A stretch of 64,000 nucleotides of DNA from Euhalothece natronophila Z-M001 (GCF_007904085.1 NZ_CP042326.1:868001-932000); one strand, 5' to 3'. Positions 41,291-50,326 are shown, numbered from the stretch's first letter. The notes: generated by a model not told the origin, from the sequence alone. Program-made: numbers and translations.

Positions 41291-42486
41291 CCAGCTTTCG
41301 CTTCGGTTCGTGACTGAGCTTTACTACTGACGTTCATCCCTACCGCCAAATTCTTTATGTTGATCGCTGCGTTTTGATCTCGATCTATAGAAAGACCACA
41401 ATGAGGACAATTATGGATTCTTTCTGATAGCTTCTTCGGAACTTTCCTGCCACAACCTGAGCAATTCTGTGATGTGTTTTTGGGGTTAACTTCTACTATT
41501 AACTGTCCAGCATTCTCGGCTTTGACAGCTAACCTGCTTAGAAATGTTCCCCAACCAGCATCATAGATGGATTTGGCTAGTTTGGTTCTGGCAAGTCCCT
41601 TAATGTTGAGTTTCTCATGAGCAATTACATCTCCCTTACTGAGAATTGATTTAATGGTGTTAAAGTGAAAATCTTTTCTCTGTCTAGCAACCTTCTGATG
41701 GTGTTTTCCTAGTTGCTTGACTGCTTTTTGATAGCGTTTACTTCCTTTCTGACGACGAGAAACCTTCTGCTGTAGCTTTTTGAGTCTATCTTGTCCTTTT
41801 CGATAAAACTGAGGAATTTCTACTTTCTCGCCTTCAGAAGTCACCAAGAAATCTTTTAATCCCAGATCAATTCCCAACGTATTTTCTGAAGTAGGGATAA
41901 TATCTATGGTGGTTTCTGGAACTGAAGGATCTTCGAGAGAAAGTGTCAAGTAATAGCCATCAGCTTTCCTAGTTATTTGAGCCGTTTTAATCTTAAAGCC
42001 ATCAGGAATTGGGCGGTGTTTAGTGAACTGAATAGCCCCAAACTTAGGTAAAGTAATGTGATTATCTTCGACACAATCAAGTTTTACCTGTGGAAAGAGT
42101 ATAGTCCGATAACGCCCTTTTCCCTTAAATCTTGGTTTGCCTGATTTCTTCCCATTTTTATCCCCTTTAAGCCAACGTTGGAAAGCTAAGTCAACTCTTT
42201 TAACACAGTCTTGAAGGACTTGTGACTGAACCTCTTTATACCAAGGTCTATCCTTTTTCAGTTGAGTTAGCCTTTGTTTTTGCGAAAAATAAGTGGGACG
42301 GTCAGATAATTCTGGGAGATGACAGATTAAAGGACAAGAATTGATCGCAGTACGATGGGTTTCCCACCAATTAAATCTTTGACCTAAAAGGTAGTTGTAT
42401 TGACACCTTAATAGTTCTAGCCATTTCTCAATCTTGGCTATTTGTTCTTTATTAGGTTTTAGGCGATATTGACAGGAAACTCGCAT
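41197..42486 (-). CDS. tnpB: solitary TnpB (RNA-guided RuvC nuclease of IS200/IS605 group)
   Basis: I start at ATG 42486 (MRVSCQYRLKPNKEQI); a TTG four codons earlier is also in frame. The 429-residue protein has the helix-turn-helix N-terminal part and the RuvC residues Asp in LGIDLGLKDF, Glu in VIAHEKLN and Asp in SIDRDQNAA. The CxxC zinc pair is in NCSGCG and NCPHCG. All catalytic residues are present, so it should be an active RNA-guided nuclease. No tnpA is encoded nearby. The last codons form the right-end hairpins (41204-41275). Confidence 0.93.
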   Translation of the reverse strand: MRVSCQYRLKPNKEQIAKIEKWLELLRCQYNYLLGQRFNWWETHRTAINSCPLICHLPELSDRPTYFSQKQRLTQLKKDRPWYKEVQSQVLQDCVKRVDLAFQRWLKGDKNGKKSGKPRFKGKGRYRTILFPQVKLDCVEDNHITLPKFGAIQFTKHRPIPDGFKIKTAQITRKADGYYLTLSLEDPSVPETTIDIIPTSENTLGIDLGLKDFLVTSEGEKVEIPQFYRKGQDRLKKLQQKVSRRQKGSKRYQKAVKQLGKHHQKVARQRKDFHFNTIKSILSKGDVIAHEKLNIKGLARTKLAKSIYDAGWGTFLSRLAVKAENAGQLIVEVNPKNTSQNCSGCGRKVPKKLSERIHNCPHCGLSIDRDQNAAINIKNLAVGMNVSSKAQSRTEAKAGAAEKPRGCRLGSPQTFIRPVHSHRVAIECG

Positions 42487-42804
42487 TACTTTAATCAATT
42501 AACCCGTGTTACCTTTAATATAACATATAACTTTCACATTGACATTAATTAATGAAATAAATAACCATAAGATGTACTGAGGAAGAACATCAGCAACTTC
42601 TTTCTTTCTGTAAACACAAGGGTAGAAGCCACGTAGGAAGTAATAAGAGAACAGATAAGGAAGTTATCAATCTCAGGGGTGTTGAACCTCCTCACGCTTT
42701 GCTCCGGTCGATTGATGGCGATTCATAAGCGCGACTAAGCCTAACGGCTGTAGTCGTAGGATTCTCGCTTATTTTGCTAAAATTAAAAGTAATTAGGTTA
42801 ATAA
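42487..42804. other. intergenic region between tnpB and rre1-like gene, with element-end-like sequences
   Basis: Nothing coding is visible. The part near tnpB (42500-42560) is AT-rich and may hold its promoter and left end. At 42680-42725 is the CCTCCTCACGCTTTG fragment shared with 30338-30402. At 42732-42756 a strong hairpin CGACTA/TAGTCG with inner GCC/GGC is followed by a T-rich stretch. These look like a second, plus-oriented IS200/IS605-type remnant. Confidence 0.45.
42732..42756 (+). repeat. hairpin of element-end type
   Basis: CGACTA (42732-42737) pairs with TAGTCG (42751-42756), with inner GCC/GGC. Part of the likely remnant described for this gap, 49 bp before the regulator gene. 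Confidence 0.45.
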
Positions 42805-43527
42805 ATGAAGATACTAAAAGCAAAGATGACAGAGCAAGAACCACCAAAATTACTGTTAGTTGATGATGAACCGGGCTTGCGAGAAGCTGTAGAAGCCTAT
42901 TTAGAAGACGAAGGATTTATTGTGGAAGTGGCAAGTAATGCCCAACAAGGATGGGAGTTAATGCAGCAGGAAACTCCAATGCTAGTAATTACAGATATTA
43001 TGATGCCAGAGGTGAACGGCTATCAATTTTTAGAACAGTTACGAAGTGATCCTCGCTTTAAGAGCTTACCAGTTATTTTCTTAACAGCAAAAGGAATGAC
43101 TGCTGATCGCATTAAGGGGTATGAAACAGGATGTGATGCTTATCTTTCTAAGCCGTTTGATCCTGATGAATTGGTTGCAATTGTTAAAAATTTACTTTCA
43201 AGACGAGAAACTTCTCATGAAGGCGATAGTGAAGATCATTCGGAGTTGAGTGCGATTTCCCAACAAATTGCAGAAATTAAAACCTTACTTGGACAACAAG
43301 GACAAAGTAAAACTACTCCCAGTCCCATAAAAATTGATTTAACCCCCCGTGAACAAAGCATTCTTAATCTTGTTGCCGAAGGTTTAATGAATAAGGAAAT
43401 TGCTCGTCGCTTGGATACGAGTGTCAGAAATGTTGAAAAATATGTGAGTCGTCTTTTTAGCAAAACAGGAACAAACAGTCGCACAGAATTAGTCCGATTT
43501 GCCCTTCAACATGGTTTAACAGAATGA
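42805..43527 (+). CDS. rre1: NarL-type response regulator, Rre1/Ycf29-like
   Basis: The 240-residue protein has a receiver domain (LLVDDEPGLREAVEAYLEDE, phospho-acceptor in VITDIMMPEVNGYQF, lysine in YLSKPFDPDELV). A spacer leads to a LuxR-type helix-turn-helix (LTPREQSILNLVAEGLMNKE, RNVEKYVSRLFSKTGTNSRT). This closely matches my memory of the Rre1/Ycf29 regulator conserved in cyanobacteria and red algal plastids, implicated in stress and redox-linked expression. The start may instead be ATG 42829 (MTEQEPPK). Its stop overlaps the tilS start (ATGA). Confidence 0.78.
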   Translation: MKILKAKMTEQEPPKLLLVDDEPGLREAVEAYLEDEGFIVEVASNAQQGWELMQQETPMLVITDIMMPEVNGYQFLEQLRSDPRFKSLPVIFLTAKGMTADRIKGYETGCDAYLSKPFDPDELVAIVKNLLSRRETSHEGDSEDHSELSAISQQIAEIKTLLGQQGQSKTTPSPIKIDLTPREQSILNLVAEGLMNKEIARRLDTSVRNVEKYVSRLFSKTGTNSRTELVRFALQHGLTE

Positions 43528-44501
43528 GTTGGAGTGATTTTCACGCCAGAATTCACAAAACTCTCCGCCAACGAAGACTACTTCCGGAAAGGTCAAGAAT
43601 TATTTTGGCAGTATCTGGGGGACAAGATTCTTTGTCTGTGTTAAAGTTATTCTCGGATTTACAACCTAAATGGCAATGGGAGTTAGCCGTTGCTCATTGC
43701 GATCATCGCTGGACTGAAGATGAGGGAATGGCTACCCATGTGCAAAAAGTTGTAGAAACCTTTGGTCTCCCATTTTTTTTACTGCGGGCTAAAGAGCCGA
43801 TTGTCGAAACTGAAGCCGCAGCCAGAAAGTGGCGATATGAAGTTCTTACTCAATGTTGCCTAGAACAAGGGTATGACTATTTAGTAACGGGGCATACTGG
43901 CAGCGATCGCGCTGAAACACTGTTATATAATCTCATTCGAGGCAGTGGCAGTGATGGGTTACAAGCCCTGACTTGGCAAAGATCTCTTACGCCTCATTTA
44001 ACCTTAGTTCGTCCCCTGCTAAACTTTTTTCGCTCAGAAACCCAAGCAATTTGCGATCAATTTAAGCTCCCAATTTGGGAAGATCCAGCTAACAATAATC
44101 TGGCTTACGCTAGAAATCGCCTGAGAAAGCAAATTTTGCCTGAACTTAAAGCCCATTTTAATCCACAGGTAGAACTTGCCCTTGCCCAAACTAGTGAAGT
44201 TTTGCGCTCTGAAACTGAGTATTTACAACAACTGGCTAGTGATCTTTTTCAAAAAGCCTCCTCTGAGCAAGCAAGTCACTCTCTCTTGCGTCAGCCCCTA
44301 AAAAATTCGCCTCTCGCTCTGCAAAGAAGAGTTATGCGCTTATTTTGGCATCACAATTTTACGATTGCTCCTACTTTTAACCAAATAGAAGAACTAACTG
44401 CTCTCATTCACGCTCCCAATGGCAGCCGTACCTCTTCTTTTCCTAACAATTGTTATGCCCAAGTAAAAGCAAATATTATCTACTTACAATCATCAAGATA
44501 A
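43524..44501 (+). CDS. tilS: tRNA(Ile)-lysidine synthase
   Basis: TilS converts C34 of the CAU anticodon of tRNA-Ile2 to lysidine so that it reads AUA. The N-type ATP pyrophosphatase motif SGGQDS is at residues 31-36, followed by AVAHCDHRWTEDE, YLVTGHTGSDRAETLLYNL and NLAYARNRLRKQILP. The C-terminal part (about 215-325) is the shorter cyanobacterial form. It is coupled to the regulator gene upstream. Its 3' end overlaps hmpF by nine bases on the opposite strand. Confidence 0.93.
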   Translation: MSWSDFHARIHKTLRQRRLLPERSRIILAVSGGQDSLSVLKLFSDLQPKWQWELAVAHCDHRWTEDEGMATHVQKVVETFGLPFFLLRAKEPIVETEAAARKWRYEVLTQCCLEQGYDYLVTGHTGSDRAETLLYNLIRGSGSDGLQALTWQRSLTPHLTLVRPLLNFFRSETQAICDQFKLPIWEDPANNNLAYARNRLRKQILPELKAHFNPQVELALAQTSEVLRSETEYLQQLASDLFQKASSEQASHSLLRQPLKNSPLALQRRVMRLFWHHNFTIAPTFNQIEELTALIHAPNGSRTSSFPNNCYAQVKANIIYLQSSR

Positions 44502-46196
44502 ATTAGCTAATAGTTCTTTGACCTTTAATAAAGGATCTTTGCTGCCGTTATCACTGGCATAATTATTGGTTGCGCTTACTTGATCAAGATATTTTTTGAT
44601 TTCTTGGAGTTCTTCTTCACGTTTTTGAAGAATCTCCCCATTAACAGTAACTCGAGTTAATAACTCATTAGCTTCTTTTTGAATGGCTTGCCAGTTATTT
44701 TCTAGTTCCTTAAGTTTTTCACAACTTGCCTCATAGTCTTCTCTTTGCTGTTTAACTTGTTCTTCAATTTCTTCGAGTTGAGACTGTAATTGTTCAATTT
44801 CATCATTGACTTGATGAAACTCATCTTCACTGTAATCACGTTGGCTATCAATTTTATTAAAAATCGGACTCAAATCAACTTTTGAGGCTGTCTCTTCTAT
44901 CTCTGAATTTCCTTGACGACGTTTTAAAATTTCCTTGTATTGCTCTAAAATATCTTCCCTTGCCATTAAGTTCCGACGCTGACCCACAATAGTTTTCTCA
45001 AGAAAACGAAAGCGATCTTGTTCTTCGGCTAATTCATTTTTTATATTTTCTTCTTCTGCACTACCTGCTTTACTTAATTGGTCTTCTAATTCCCGAACAC
45101 TTTGCAGTTGATAATCTAATTCTTCTTCTTGATCTTTAACAAAAGATACCGCATCTTCAAAGGATTTTTTCATCGTCTCTAGTTCTTGCTCTAGTTCTTC
45201 GATGGGCATCTGTTCTAAAGATTGCGTATCTACTTCCTGCTGGATTTTTAATTGTGGTGAATTAATCACCAACCGAGATAACACATCTCTGGCTTCACAT
45301 TGCTTTTGTAATTGAGTTCCAATATAAGTAACAATTTGTTGTTTAGTATCAATTTGGCTTTGAACCGTAGCTAAGTTACGTTGATTTTCGAGTAGTTTTC
45401 TTTCCTTTTCTTGTAATTCTTGACGGAAATTTTTTAAGTTGTCACTAGCTTGTTGCGCTTCCTTTTCTTTAGTTTCAGCCTCTTGTCGTTGCTGATCAAG
45501 GTTTTGCCATTGTCCCTGAATCGCTTTTAAGGATTGATTGACGGATTCTTGAGCACCCTGAATGGCTTCTGCAGGAGGTTGCACTCCCTCAAGTTGTTCT
45601 ACTAAATCCTGTAAGGATTGCGCTTGTTCTGGCGTTAACCCCTGCTTACCCTTTAACTCCTCTTCCAGGTTTTCTAACCGTTGCTGTTCGCCTCGTAACT
45701 GTTCCCAAGCCCCCTCTAATTCAGCGCGATCGCGCTCCCATTGTTCTCGTAATTTTTCAATTTCTTCCCGTTCTTGTTCTAATTGACTTAATTGTTCCTC
45801 TTTTTCTGCTAATTGCTCCTCACTTTGTTCTAACTCTTCTTGACGACGATTGAGTTCATTGGCCTGGTAACTAAGAGATTGTTTCCATTGCTCAATTTCT
45901 TCTTGTTGACTCTTGTTTTTTTCTACTTGACGAGAAAAAGATTGCAACCACTTAGCAACTTTTTCCCCCGCTAATTCTACTTTCCCCTGAACTTGACGAT
46001 TAGCTCCTACATTAATGGCAACCAAAGCCCCCTCACCTAAATCCTCGGTCACATCATCTGTCGTTACTGTGTCATCTCCAGGAATGGTAGTCCAACGATT
46101 ATCATTTTGCTGACAAGCCAATAATTGAAGAACGGTGGTTTTCGTTCCCCCCATAAACGGTTTCGACTGCTTTTTTACTTCTGCGATATAAAGCAC
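44493..46196 (-). CDS. hmpF: pilus motility taxis protein HmpF
   Basis: The N-terminal 85 residues (MLYIAEVKKQ, TTVLQLLACQQNDNRW, LGEGALVAINVGANRQVQGK) match the head of HmpF, and the rest (about 90-540) is a very long coiled coil rich in Glu, Gln and Lys. HmpF is needed for type IV pilus motility and phototaxis in filamentous cyanobacteria and has unicellular relatives. The frame opens with GTG at 46196, preceded by GAGG at good spacing, and gives the family's usual N-terminus. The same chromosome carries the globin/PATAN/GTPase operon, also of motility type. Confidence 0.85.
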   Translation of the reverse strand: MLYIAEVKKQSKPFMGGTKTTVLQLLACQQNDNRWTTIPGDDTVTTDDVTEDLGEGALVAINVGANRQVQGKVELAGEKVAKWLQSFSRQVEKNKSQQEEIEQWKQSLSYQANELNRRQEELEQSEEQLAEKEEQLSQLEQEREEIEKLREQWERDRAELEGAWEQLRGEQQRLENLEEELKGKQGLTPEQAQSLQDLVEQLEGVQPPAEAIQGAQESVNQSLKAIQGQWQNLDQQRQEAETKEKEAQQASDNLKNFRQELQEKERKLLENQRNLATVQSQIDTKQQIVTYIGTQLQKQCEARDVLSRLVINSPQLKIQQEVDTQSLEQMPIEELEQELETMKKSFEDAVSFVKDQEEELDYQLQSVRELEDQLSKAGSAEEENIKNELAEEQDRFRFLEKTIVGQRRNLMAREDILEQYKEILKRRQGNSEIEETASKVDLSPIFNKIDSQRDYSEDEFHQVNDEIEQLQSQLEEIEEQVKQQREDYEASCEKLKELENNWQAIQKEANELLTRVTVNGEILQKREEELQEIKKYLDQVSATNNYASDNGSKDPLLKVKELLANLS

Positions 46197-46417
46197 AGGT
46201 CTTATCCTCTTGTTCTGTATGTTAGTTGGGTTCAGGTTCTGCTAAATTTTACACACTGACGCATGGCTATTTGACAAAAAAGATCTTGTAATAAATTTAA
46301 GAAACAATTAAGCATTAATCTAAGAAATTAAGGAGAACTTTTGGGAAACTGATAAACTCATGGTAATTGATAAACCTAAAATGCTGAATTATTAGCTGTG
46401 ATCTCCATTAAAATTTT

Positions 46418-46448
46418 ATCTCTAATTTTTAACCCTCACAAGCAATTT
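46418..46448 (+). repeat. 31-bp direct repeat, copy 1
   Basis: Identical 31-mer containing CTCTAATTTTTAACCCTCAC at both sites, 205 bp apart. The intervening segment has no ORF. Confidence 0.75.
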
Positions 46449-46622
46449 ATCTCCTAATGCATACTGGCAAAAGCAGTTAGATAGTTATAAAAAGAATTTT
46501 CGATTCTCTCCTATCCAAGTATCTATAAAGCTCGAGAGTCAGGTTGCCTATTGCCTTGGTGTAACACTTCTCGATTCCTATGATGAGAGAAGCAGCTGAT
46601 TGGGCAAGAAGTTGCCGTTATA

Positions 46623-46653
46623 ATCTCTAATTTTTAACCCTCACAAGCAATTT
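46623..46653 (+). repeat. 31-bp direct repeat, copy 2
   Basis: Second copy of the repeat at 46418-46448, ending 27 bases before the tnpB-end remnant. Possibly a recombination or duplication junction created when an element inserted or was lost. Confidence 0.75.
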
Positions 46654-46679
46654 TAAGTGTCTGCGGTGGGAGCGACCAT

Positions 46680-46765
46680 GACTAAACAGCCCTGTAACGG
46701 CAAGGGGCTGTGGGCGGAATTCAGTTCCGCCCTTTATAAGCCCCGTCGATCTGTGGGGGATTTAA
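46680..46765 (+). ncRNA. orphan omega-RNA-like fold (tnpB right-end remnant)
   Basis: AAGGGGCTGT (46702-46711), a hairpin GGGCGGAA/TTCCGCCC (46712-46732) and TTTATAAGCCCCGTC (46733-46747) copy the layout of the tnpB end at 41230-41275 (minus) with identical segment lengths 10, 21 and 15. The flanks match at 24 of 25 positions, while the stem sequence is wholly different but still perfectly paired. A further hairpin CAGCCC/GGGCTG (46687-46710) precedes it. No tnpB coding sequence is left here apart from a possible short 3' piece. Confidence 0.55.
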
Positions 46766-46920
46766 CTATTAGATTTAAATCTAGATAAAAGCCTACAAGG
46801 GAATCTTCTCGCCTTTAGGCAGAAGAGGCTCAAAATCTTCGATTACCAAGAAAGCATACTTAAGCAAATCTTTTCCTAGGAAGCCGACTATGATTGCTTT
46901 AAGCTAAGAAATGCTACGTT

Positions 46921-46945
46921 CCCTAATCTGAGCCGCAGATTAGGG
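46921..46945 (-). terminator. strong hairpin downstream of rpsF
   Basis: CCCTAATCTG and CAGATTAGGG form a perfect 10-bp stem with loop AGCCG, 29 bp after the rpsF stop. No long T-run follows on the minus strand, so it may act as a bidirectional stability hairpin. Confidence 0.5.
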
Positions 46946-46973
46946 AGTGTAACGCTTTTGTTCAATAGTTAGC

Positions 46974-47405
46974 CTACTCTTCTTCTGGAACAGCAGAAAC
47001 AGAGGATTCGTCGGTGGGTTCTTCTGGCGTTGCTGCTTCCTCAGTTGCCACAGGTTCAGTTTTGCGTTCAGGAGTGGCTACTGTGGTGGGAGTAGTTTCA
47101 ACTGCAGCTTGTGGGGGTTGATCTACAGTTAAGGTCAGAAAACGGATCACATTATCACTGAGGCGCATTTGTCGTTGCAGTGGCTTAATTGCGCTTCCAT
47201 CCACACGATAATTTAGCTGCACATAAATTCCATCTTGATGCTTCCCAATCATGTAGGCAAGTCTTTTTTTGCCATGATTACGGGTTCTAATTTCTTCGAC
47301 ACCCTGTTGCTGTAAAAACTCTTCGTATTTTTTCACTTCCTGCGTCACCTGATCCTCACTCAGATCAGGGCGGATAATGAACATGGTTTCGTAATTATTC
47401 AACAT
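46974..47405 (-). CDS. rpsF: 30S ribosomal protein S6
   Basis: S6 binds the central domain of 16S rRNA with S18. Residues 1-95 are the conserved fold (NYETMFIIRPDLSEDQVTQE, TRNHGKKRLAYMIGKHQDGI, DNVIRFLTLTVD). About 45 further residues form a low-complexity acidic Pro/Thr/Glu tail (EEAATPEEPTDESSVSAVPE), longer than in most bacteria but common in cyanobacteria. It stands alone rather than with rpsR. ATG 47405 has an AAGGAGT-type ribosome site. Confidence 0.95.
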   Translation of the reverse strand: MLNNYETMFIIRPDLSEDQVTQEVKKYEEFLQQQGVEEIRTRNHGKKRLAYMIGKHQDGIYVQLNYRVDGSAIKPLQRQMRLSDNVIRFLTLTVDQPPQAAVETTPTTVATPERKTEPVATEEAATPEEPTDESSVSAVPEEE

Positions 47406-47472
47406 TAATCAAACTCCTTATGGACTAAAATGGCTTGCACTCAACAAGCAAGGATCACTTATTCTATCATGT

Positions 47473-49182
47473 TTAACTTTTAACGGATAAGGTTCGCAAG
47501 CGATTAAGAGCTGCTGCTAGTTCAAAGCGACGGAAATAAGCTAAATCATGTTGTGGGGAAGGGGTAATTACATCTAATCCTTTCTCGTCGATATCCGCAA
47601 AGACTAGATCAAGAATTTCAGGAAGGGTGCGTTTCCCATCAAGATACTGTTTTTTGGCGTAAACAATGGCTGCCGCGATCGCGCGAAGTTGTCCTTTATC
47701 TACCAACTGTTCCACTGCTGCTAGATCAATATCTTCATTACCAAACGATACCTCATCATCATCTCGCACTTTCACATTGACATCTTTTTTCCCACGACTG
47801 GGATCAATACTAGAAGCAAGGGGAATGCGAGGAGTAATCTTACCAAAACTTTCTCCCCCTTCAATCGTTCTTTCCGTGCGATTTGCCTCAGCAATTTCTT
47901 TCGCTTTGGCGGTGACTTCATAAGGGCGAAAATTCTCCATAGCAATCACCGTATTTGCCATATCAAAATAATCCCCACTACCGCCCATTACAAGGATCGT
48001 CGAAACTTCGTAATCTTGATACAGTTGTTGAATTTTATCAATAAAGGGAGTAATGGGTTCTTTATCTTTACTGATTAATTGTTGCATACGGCGATCGCGA
48101 ATCATAAAGTTTGTCGCTGCCGTATCTTCATCCACCATTAACACTTTTGCCTTAGCTTCTAATGCTTCAATAATATTCGCAGCTTGTGAGGTACTGCCAC
48201 TAGCATTTGGGCTAGAAAAGTCACTGGTAGAACGTCCTTGCGGTAACTGATTAATAAACGGAGAAATATCCACTCCCACAACATTGCGCCCATCTTCAGC
48301 GCGAATTTTCACTGCATCAGGATTCGTCACCACTAACTCTCGTCCATCATCAGGAACATGATTATAGATGCCTAATTCTAGGGCTTGTAGTAGCGTTGAT
48401 TTACCGTGATAGCCACCGCCAACGATTAACGTAATGCCTTTAGGAATCCCCATTCCCTCTACTTTCCCACAATTAGGGCAATCAAAACTCACTTGTAATT
48501 CCGCAGGAGACTGAAACGGCACGACATTTTTATCCGCTAACGGGCGATCATCCACCCCACTGCGACGGGGTAAAATAGCCCCATTGGGAACAAACGCAAC
48601 TAACTTTTGTTGAGATAACTGTTCTCGTAACCAGTCCGCATCTTCTACTGTTTCCACATGGCGACGAATAGCTTTAGGAGATAGAGACTGATAAATTAGC
48701 GCTTGATCTATAATTTCAGGAATATCATCACATAGCATCTCCGCAGCTTGACGACCTAAAATCCGCCGTCCTTTTGCTGGTAAGCCTGCAATGAATCGCA
48801 CTTCTACCATTTCCTCATCCACTAAAACGGAAGTGCGTTCTAAAACTTCTTGTCCTACGCCTGTAGTCGCAATTAAGCCACTTTTTCCCGTTCCCCGAGA
48901 CTGACTAATTTTAGAAGCGACTTTAATAAACTGTCGGGTTAAATAATCTCGTAGGGCAATTTCTCGGCTTAACGACTGAAAGAGAAACTCTGGAAACCCT
49001 GCAATAGACTGAGGAATTTGCACCCTTAATCGGGAAGGAGAAGCAAAGGGGTCTCCTTGTACATAATCAATAATTAACTGAAAGTCAATAAAATCATAAA
49101 CGCCCTTAATATCTTTATAGGCTTTATAACTGGCATTATCGAGACGTTCTAAAGTGGAACGTAATTGATCTTGATTTCGCAT
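47473..49182 (-). CDS. ABC-class ATPase domain protein (COG3044)
   Basis: The 569-residue protein belongs to the predicted ABC-class ATPases that are not transporters. It has an N-terminal extension (about 1-240) and Walker A as GGGYHGKSTLLQALE. After GRNVVGVDISPFI and a serine-rich TSDFSSPNASGSTSQAAN signature comes Walker B (VLMVDEDTAATNFM), then a long C-terminal part with AIAAAIVYAKKQYLDG. No membrane segments. Role unknown; RNA- or ribosome-linked roles have been proposed for related ABC proteins, but I cannot support one here. rpsF lies 67 bp downstream on the same strand. Confidence 0.85.
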   Translation of the reverse strand: MRNQDQLRSTLERLDNASYKAYKDIKGVYDFIDFQLIIDYVQGDPFASPSRLRVQIPQSIAGFPEFLFQSLSREIALRDYLTRQFIKVASKISQSRGTGKSGLIATTGVGQEVLERTSVLVDEEMVEVRFIAGLPAKGRRILGRQAAEMLCDDIPEIIDQALIYQSLSPKAIRRHVETVEDADWLREQLSQQKLVAFVPNGAILPRRSGVDDRPLADKNVVPFQSPAELQVSFDCPNCGKVEGMGIPKGITLIVGGGYHGKSTLLQALELGIYNHVPDDGRELVVTNPDAVKIRAEDGRNVVGVDISPFINQLPQGRSTSDFSSPNASGSTSQAANIIEALEAKAKVLMVDEDTAATNFMIRDRRMQQLISKDKEPITPFIDKIQQLYQDYEVSTILVMGGSGDYFDMANTVIAMENFRPYEVTAKAKEIAEANRTERTIEGGESFGKITPRIPLASSIDPSRGKKDVNVKVRDDDEVSFGNEDIDLAAVEQLVDKGQLRAIAAAIVYAKKQYLDGKRTLPEILDLVFADIDEKGLDVITPSPQHDLAYFRRFELAAALNRLRTLSVKS

Positions 49183-49241
49183 CAGTGATTATCTGTTATT
49201 TGCTAAACTTTCATTGTTCATTCTCTTGGATAGGTTAACTC

Positions 49242-50114
49242 ATGGCACAAGCAAAAATTGGTGTAATTGGTGGAAGCGGGCTATATCAAATGGAAGCCCT
49301 ACAAGACGTAGAAGAAGTAACCCTAGAAACGCCGTTTGGGTCTCCTTCTGACTCCTTTATTATTGGCACATTAGAAGGAACCAGAGTGGCTTTTCTCGCC
49401 CGTCATGGTCGCAATCATCACCTGATGCCCACCGAGTTACCCTTTCGGGCAAACATTCATGCCATGAAGCAACTAGGGGTAGAATATATTATTTCTGCCT
49501 CTGCGGTGGGGTCTTTGCAAGAACAGGTGAAACCCTTGGATATGGTAATTCCTGATCAATTTATTGACCGCACTCGAAATCGGGTGAATACCTTTTTTGG
49601 CGATGGCATTGTTGCCCATATTGGCTTTGCTGACCCAGTGTGTGAGAAATTAGGGGATATTTTATACAACGCCATTTCAGAACTGAACTTAGAAGAAGTG
49701 ACTCCTCACCGTGGTGGCACGTATGTTTGTATGGAGGGACCCGCTTTTTCTACCAAAGCAGAGTCTTATTTATATCGCAGTTGGGGGTCAACCGTTGTGG
49801 GAATGACCAATTTACCAGAAGCCAAATTAGCGCGAGAAGCTGAAATTGCTTATGGAACGCTTGCCCTTGTCACTGACTACGACTGCTGGCATGAAGATCA
49901 CGACAGCGTCAGTGTGGAAATGGTCATTGAATACCTGAAGAAAAACGCCGTCAATGCCCAGAAAGTGATTCAAGAAGCCGTCCGACAAATTAACGCCAAT
50001 CCCCCCACTTCAGAAGCTCATTCGGCTCTAAAATACGCCATTTTAACGCCTTTAGATAAAGTTCCTGACACGACAAAGGAAAAATTAAAAGTATTTTTAG
50101 AAAAATATTTATAG
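49242..50114 (+). CDS. mtnP: S-methyl-5'-thioadenosine phosphorylase
   Basis: MtnP phosphorolyses methylthioadenosine, a by-product of polyamine synthesis, to adenine and methylthioribose-1-phosphate. The 290-residue protein has the phosphate-binding [26 protein letters not shown], the [16 protein letters not shown] purine-site segment and [14 protein letters not shown] plus VTDYDCW. All match the trimeric MTAP class. It is divergent from the ABC-class ATPase gene, and its 3' end faces cbiO across a heptad-repeat tract. Confidence 0.95.
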   Translation: MAQAKIGVIGGSGLYQMEALQDVEEVTLETPFGSPSDSFIIGTLEGTRVAFLARHGRNHHLMPTELPFRANIHAMKQLGVEYIISASAVGSLQEQVKPLDMVIPDQFIDRTRNRVNTFFGDGIVAHIGFADPVCEKLGDILYNAISELNLEEVTPHRGGTYVCMEGPAFSTKAESYLYRSWGSTVVGMTNLPEAKLAREAEIAYGTLALVTDYDCWHEDHDSVSVEMVIEYLKKNAVNAQKVIQEAVRQINANPPTSEAHSALKYAILTPLDKVPDTTKEKLKVFLEKYL

Positions 50115-50123
50115 CAGTTTATG

Positions 50124-50326
50124 CTTGTCCTTTGTTGTTTGTCCTTTGTCCTTTGTCCTTTGTCCTTCGTCCTTTGTTGTTTGTAAACCAATGACTAATG
50201 ACTGATGACTGATGACCAATGACCAATGACTAATGACTAATGACTGATGACCAATGACCAATGACCAATGACTAATGACTGATGACCAATGACTAATGAC
50301 CAATGACCAATGACTAATAACGAATA
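50124..50326. repeat. heptad-repeat tract, second long copy
   Basis: Units of TTTGTCC/TTTGTTG/TTCGTCC are followed in phase by TTTGTAA and then ACCAATG/ACTAATG/ACTGATG units, the same plan as at 18440-18606. On the minus strand the repeat encodes a meaningless periodic peptide (SHWSLVI-type), because a 7-base unit repeats every 7 codons in any frame. It fills the gap between the convergent mtnP and cbiO genes. Confidence 0.92.

Larger units (their letters stand above)
46197..46973. other. 777-bp non-coding region with mobile-element remains
   Basis: No convincing gene on either strand. Contents in order: AT-rich hmpF upstream region (to about 46415); a 31-bp direct repeat at 46418-46448 and 46623-46653; tnpB 3'-end remnant and omega-RNA-like fold (46680-46765); and a hairpin at 46921-46945 downstream of rpsF. 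The region looks like an insertion hot spot between hmpF and rpsF. Confidence 0.6.

Noticed and set aside
46374-46396. tiny ORF in the hmpF-rpsF gap
   Set aside because: Only a handful of codons with no support; region better explained as element debris.
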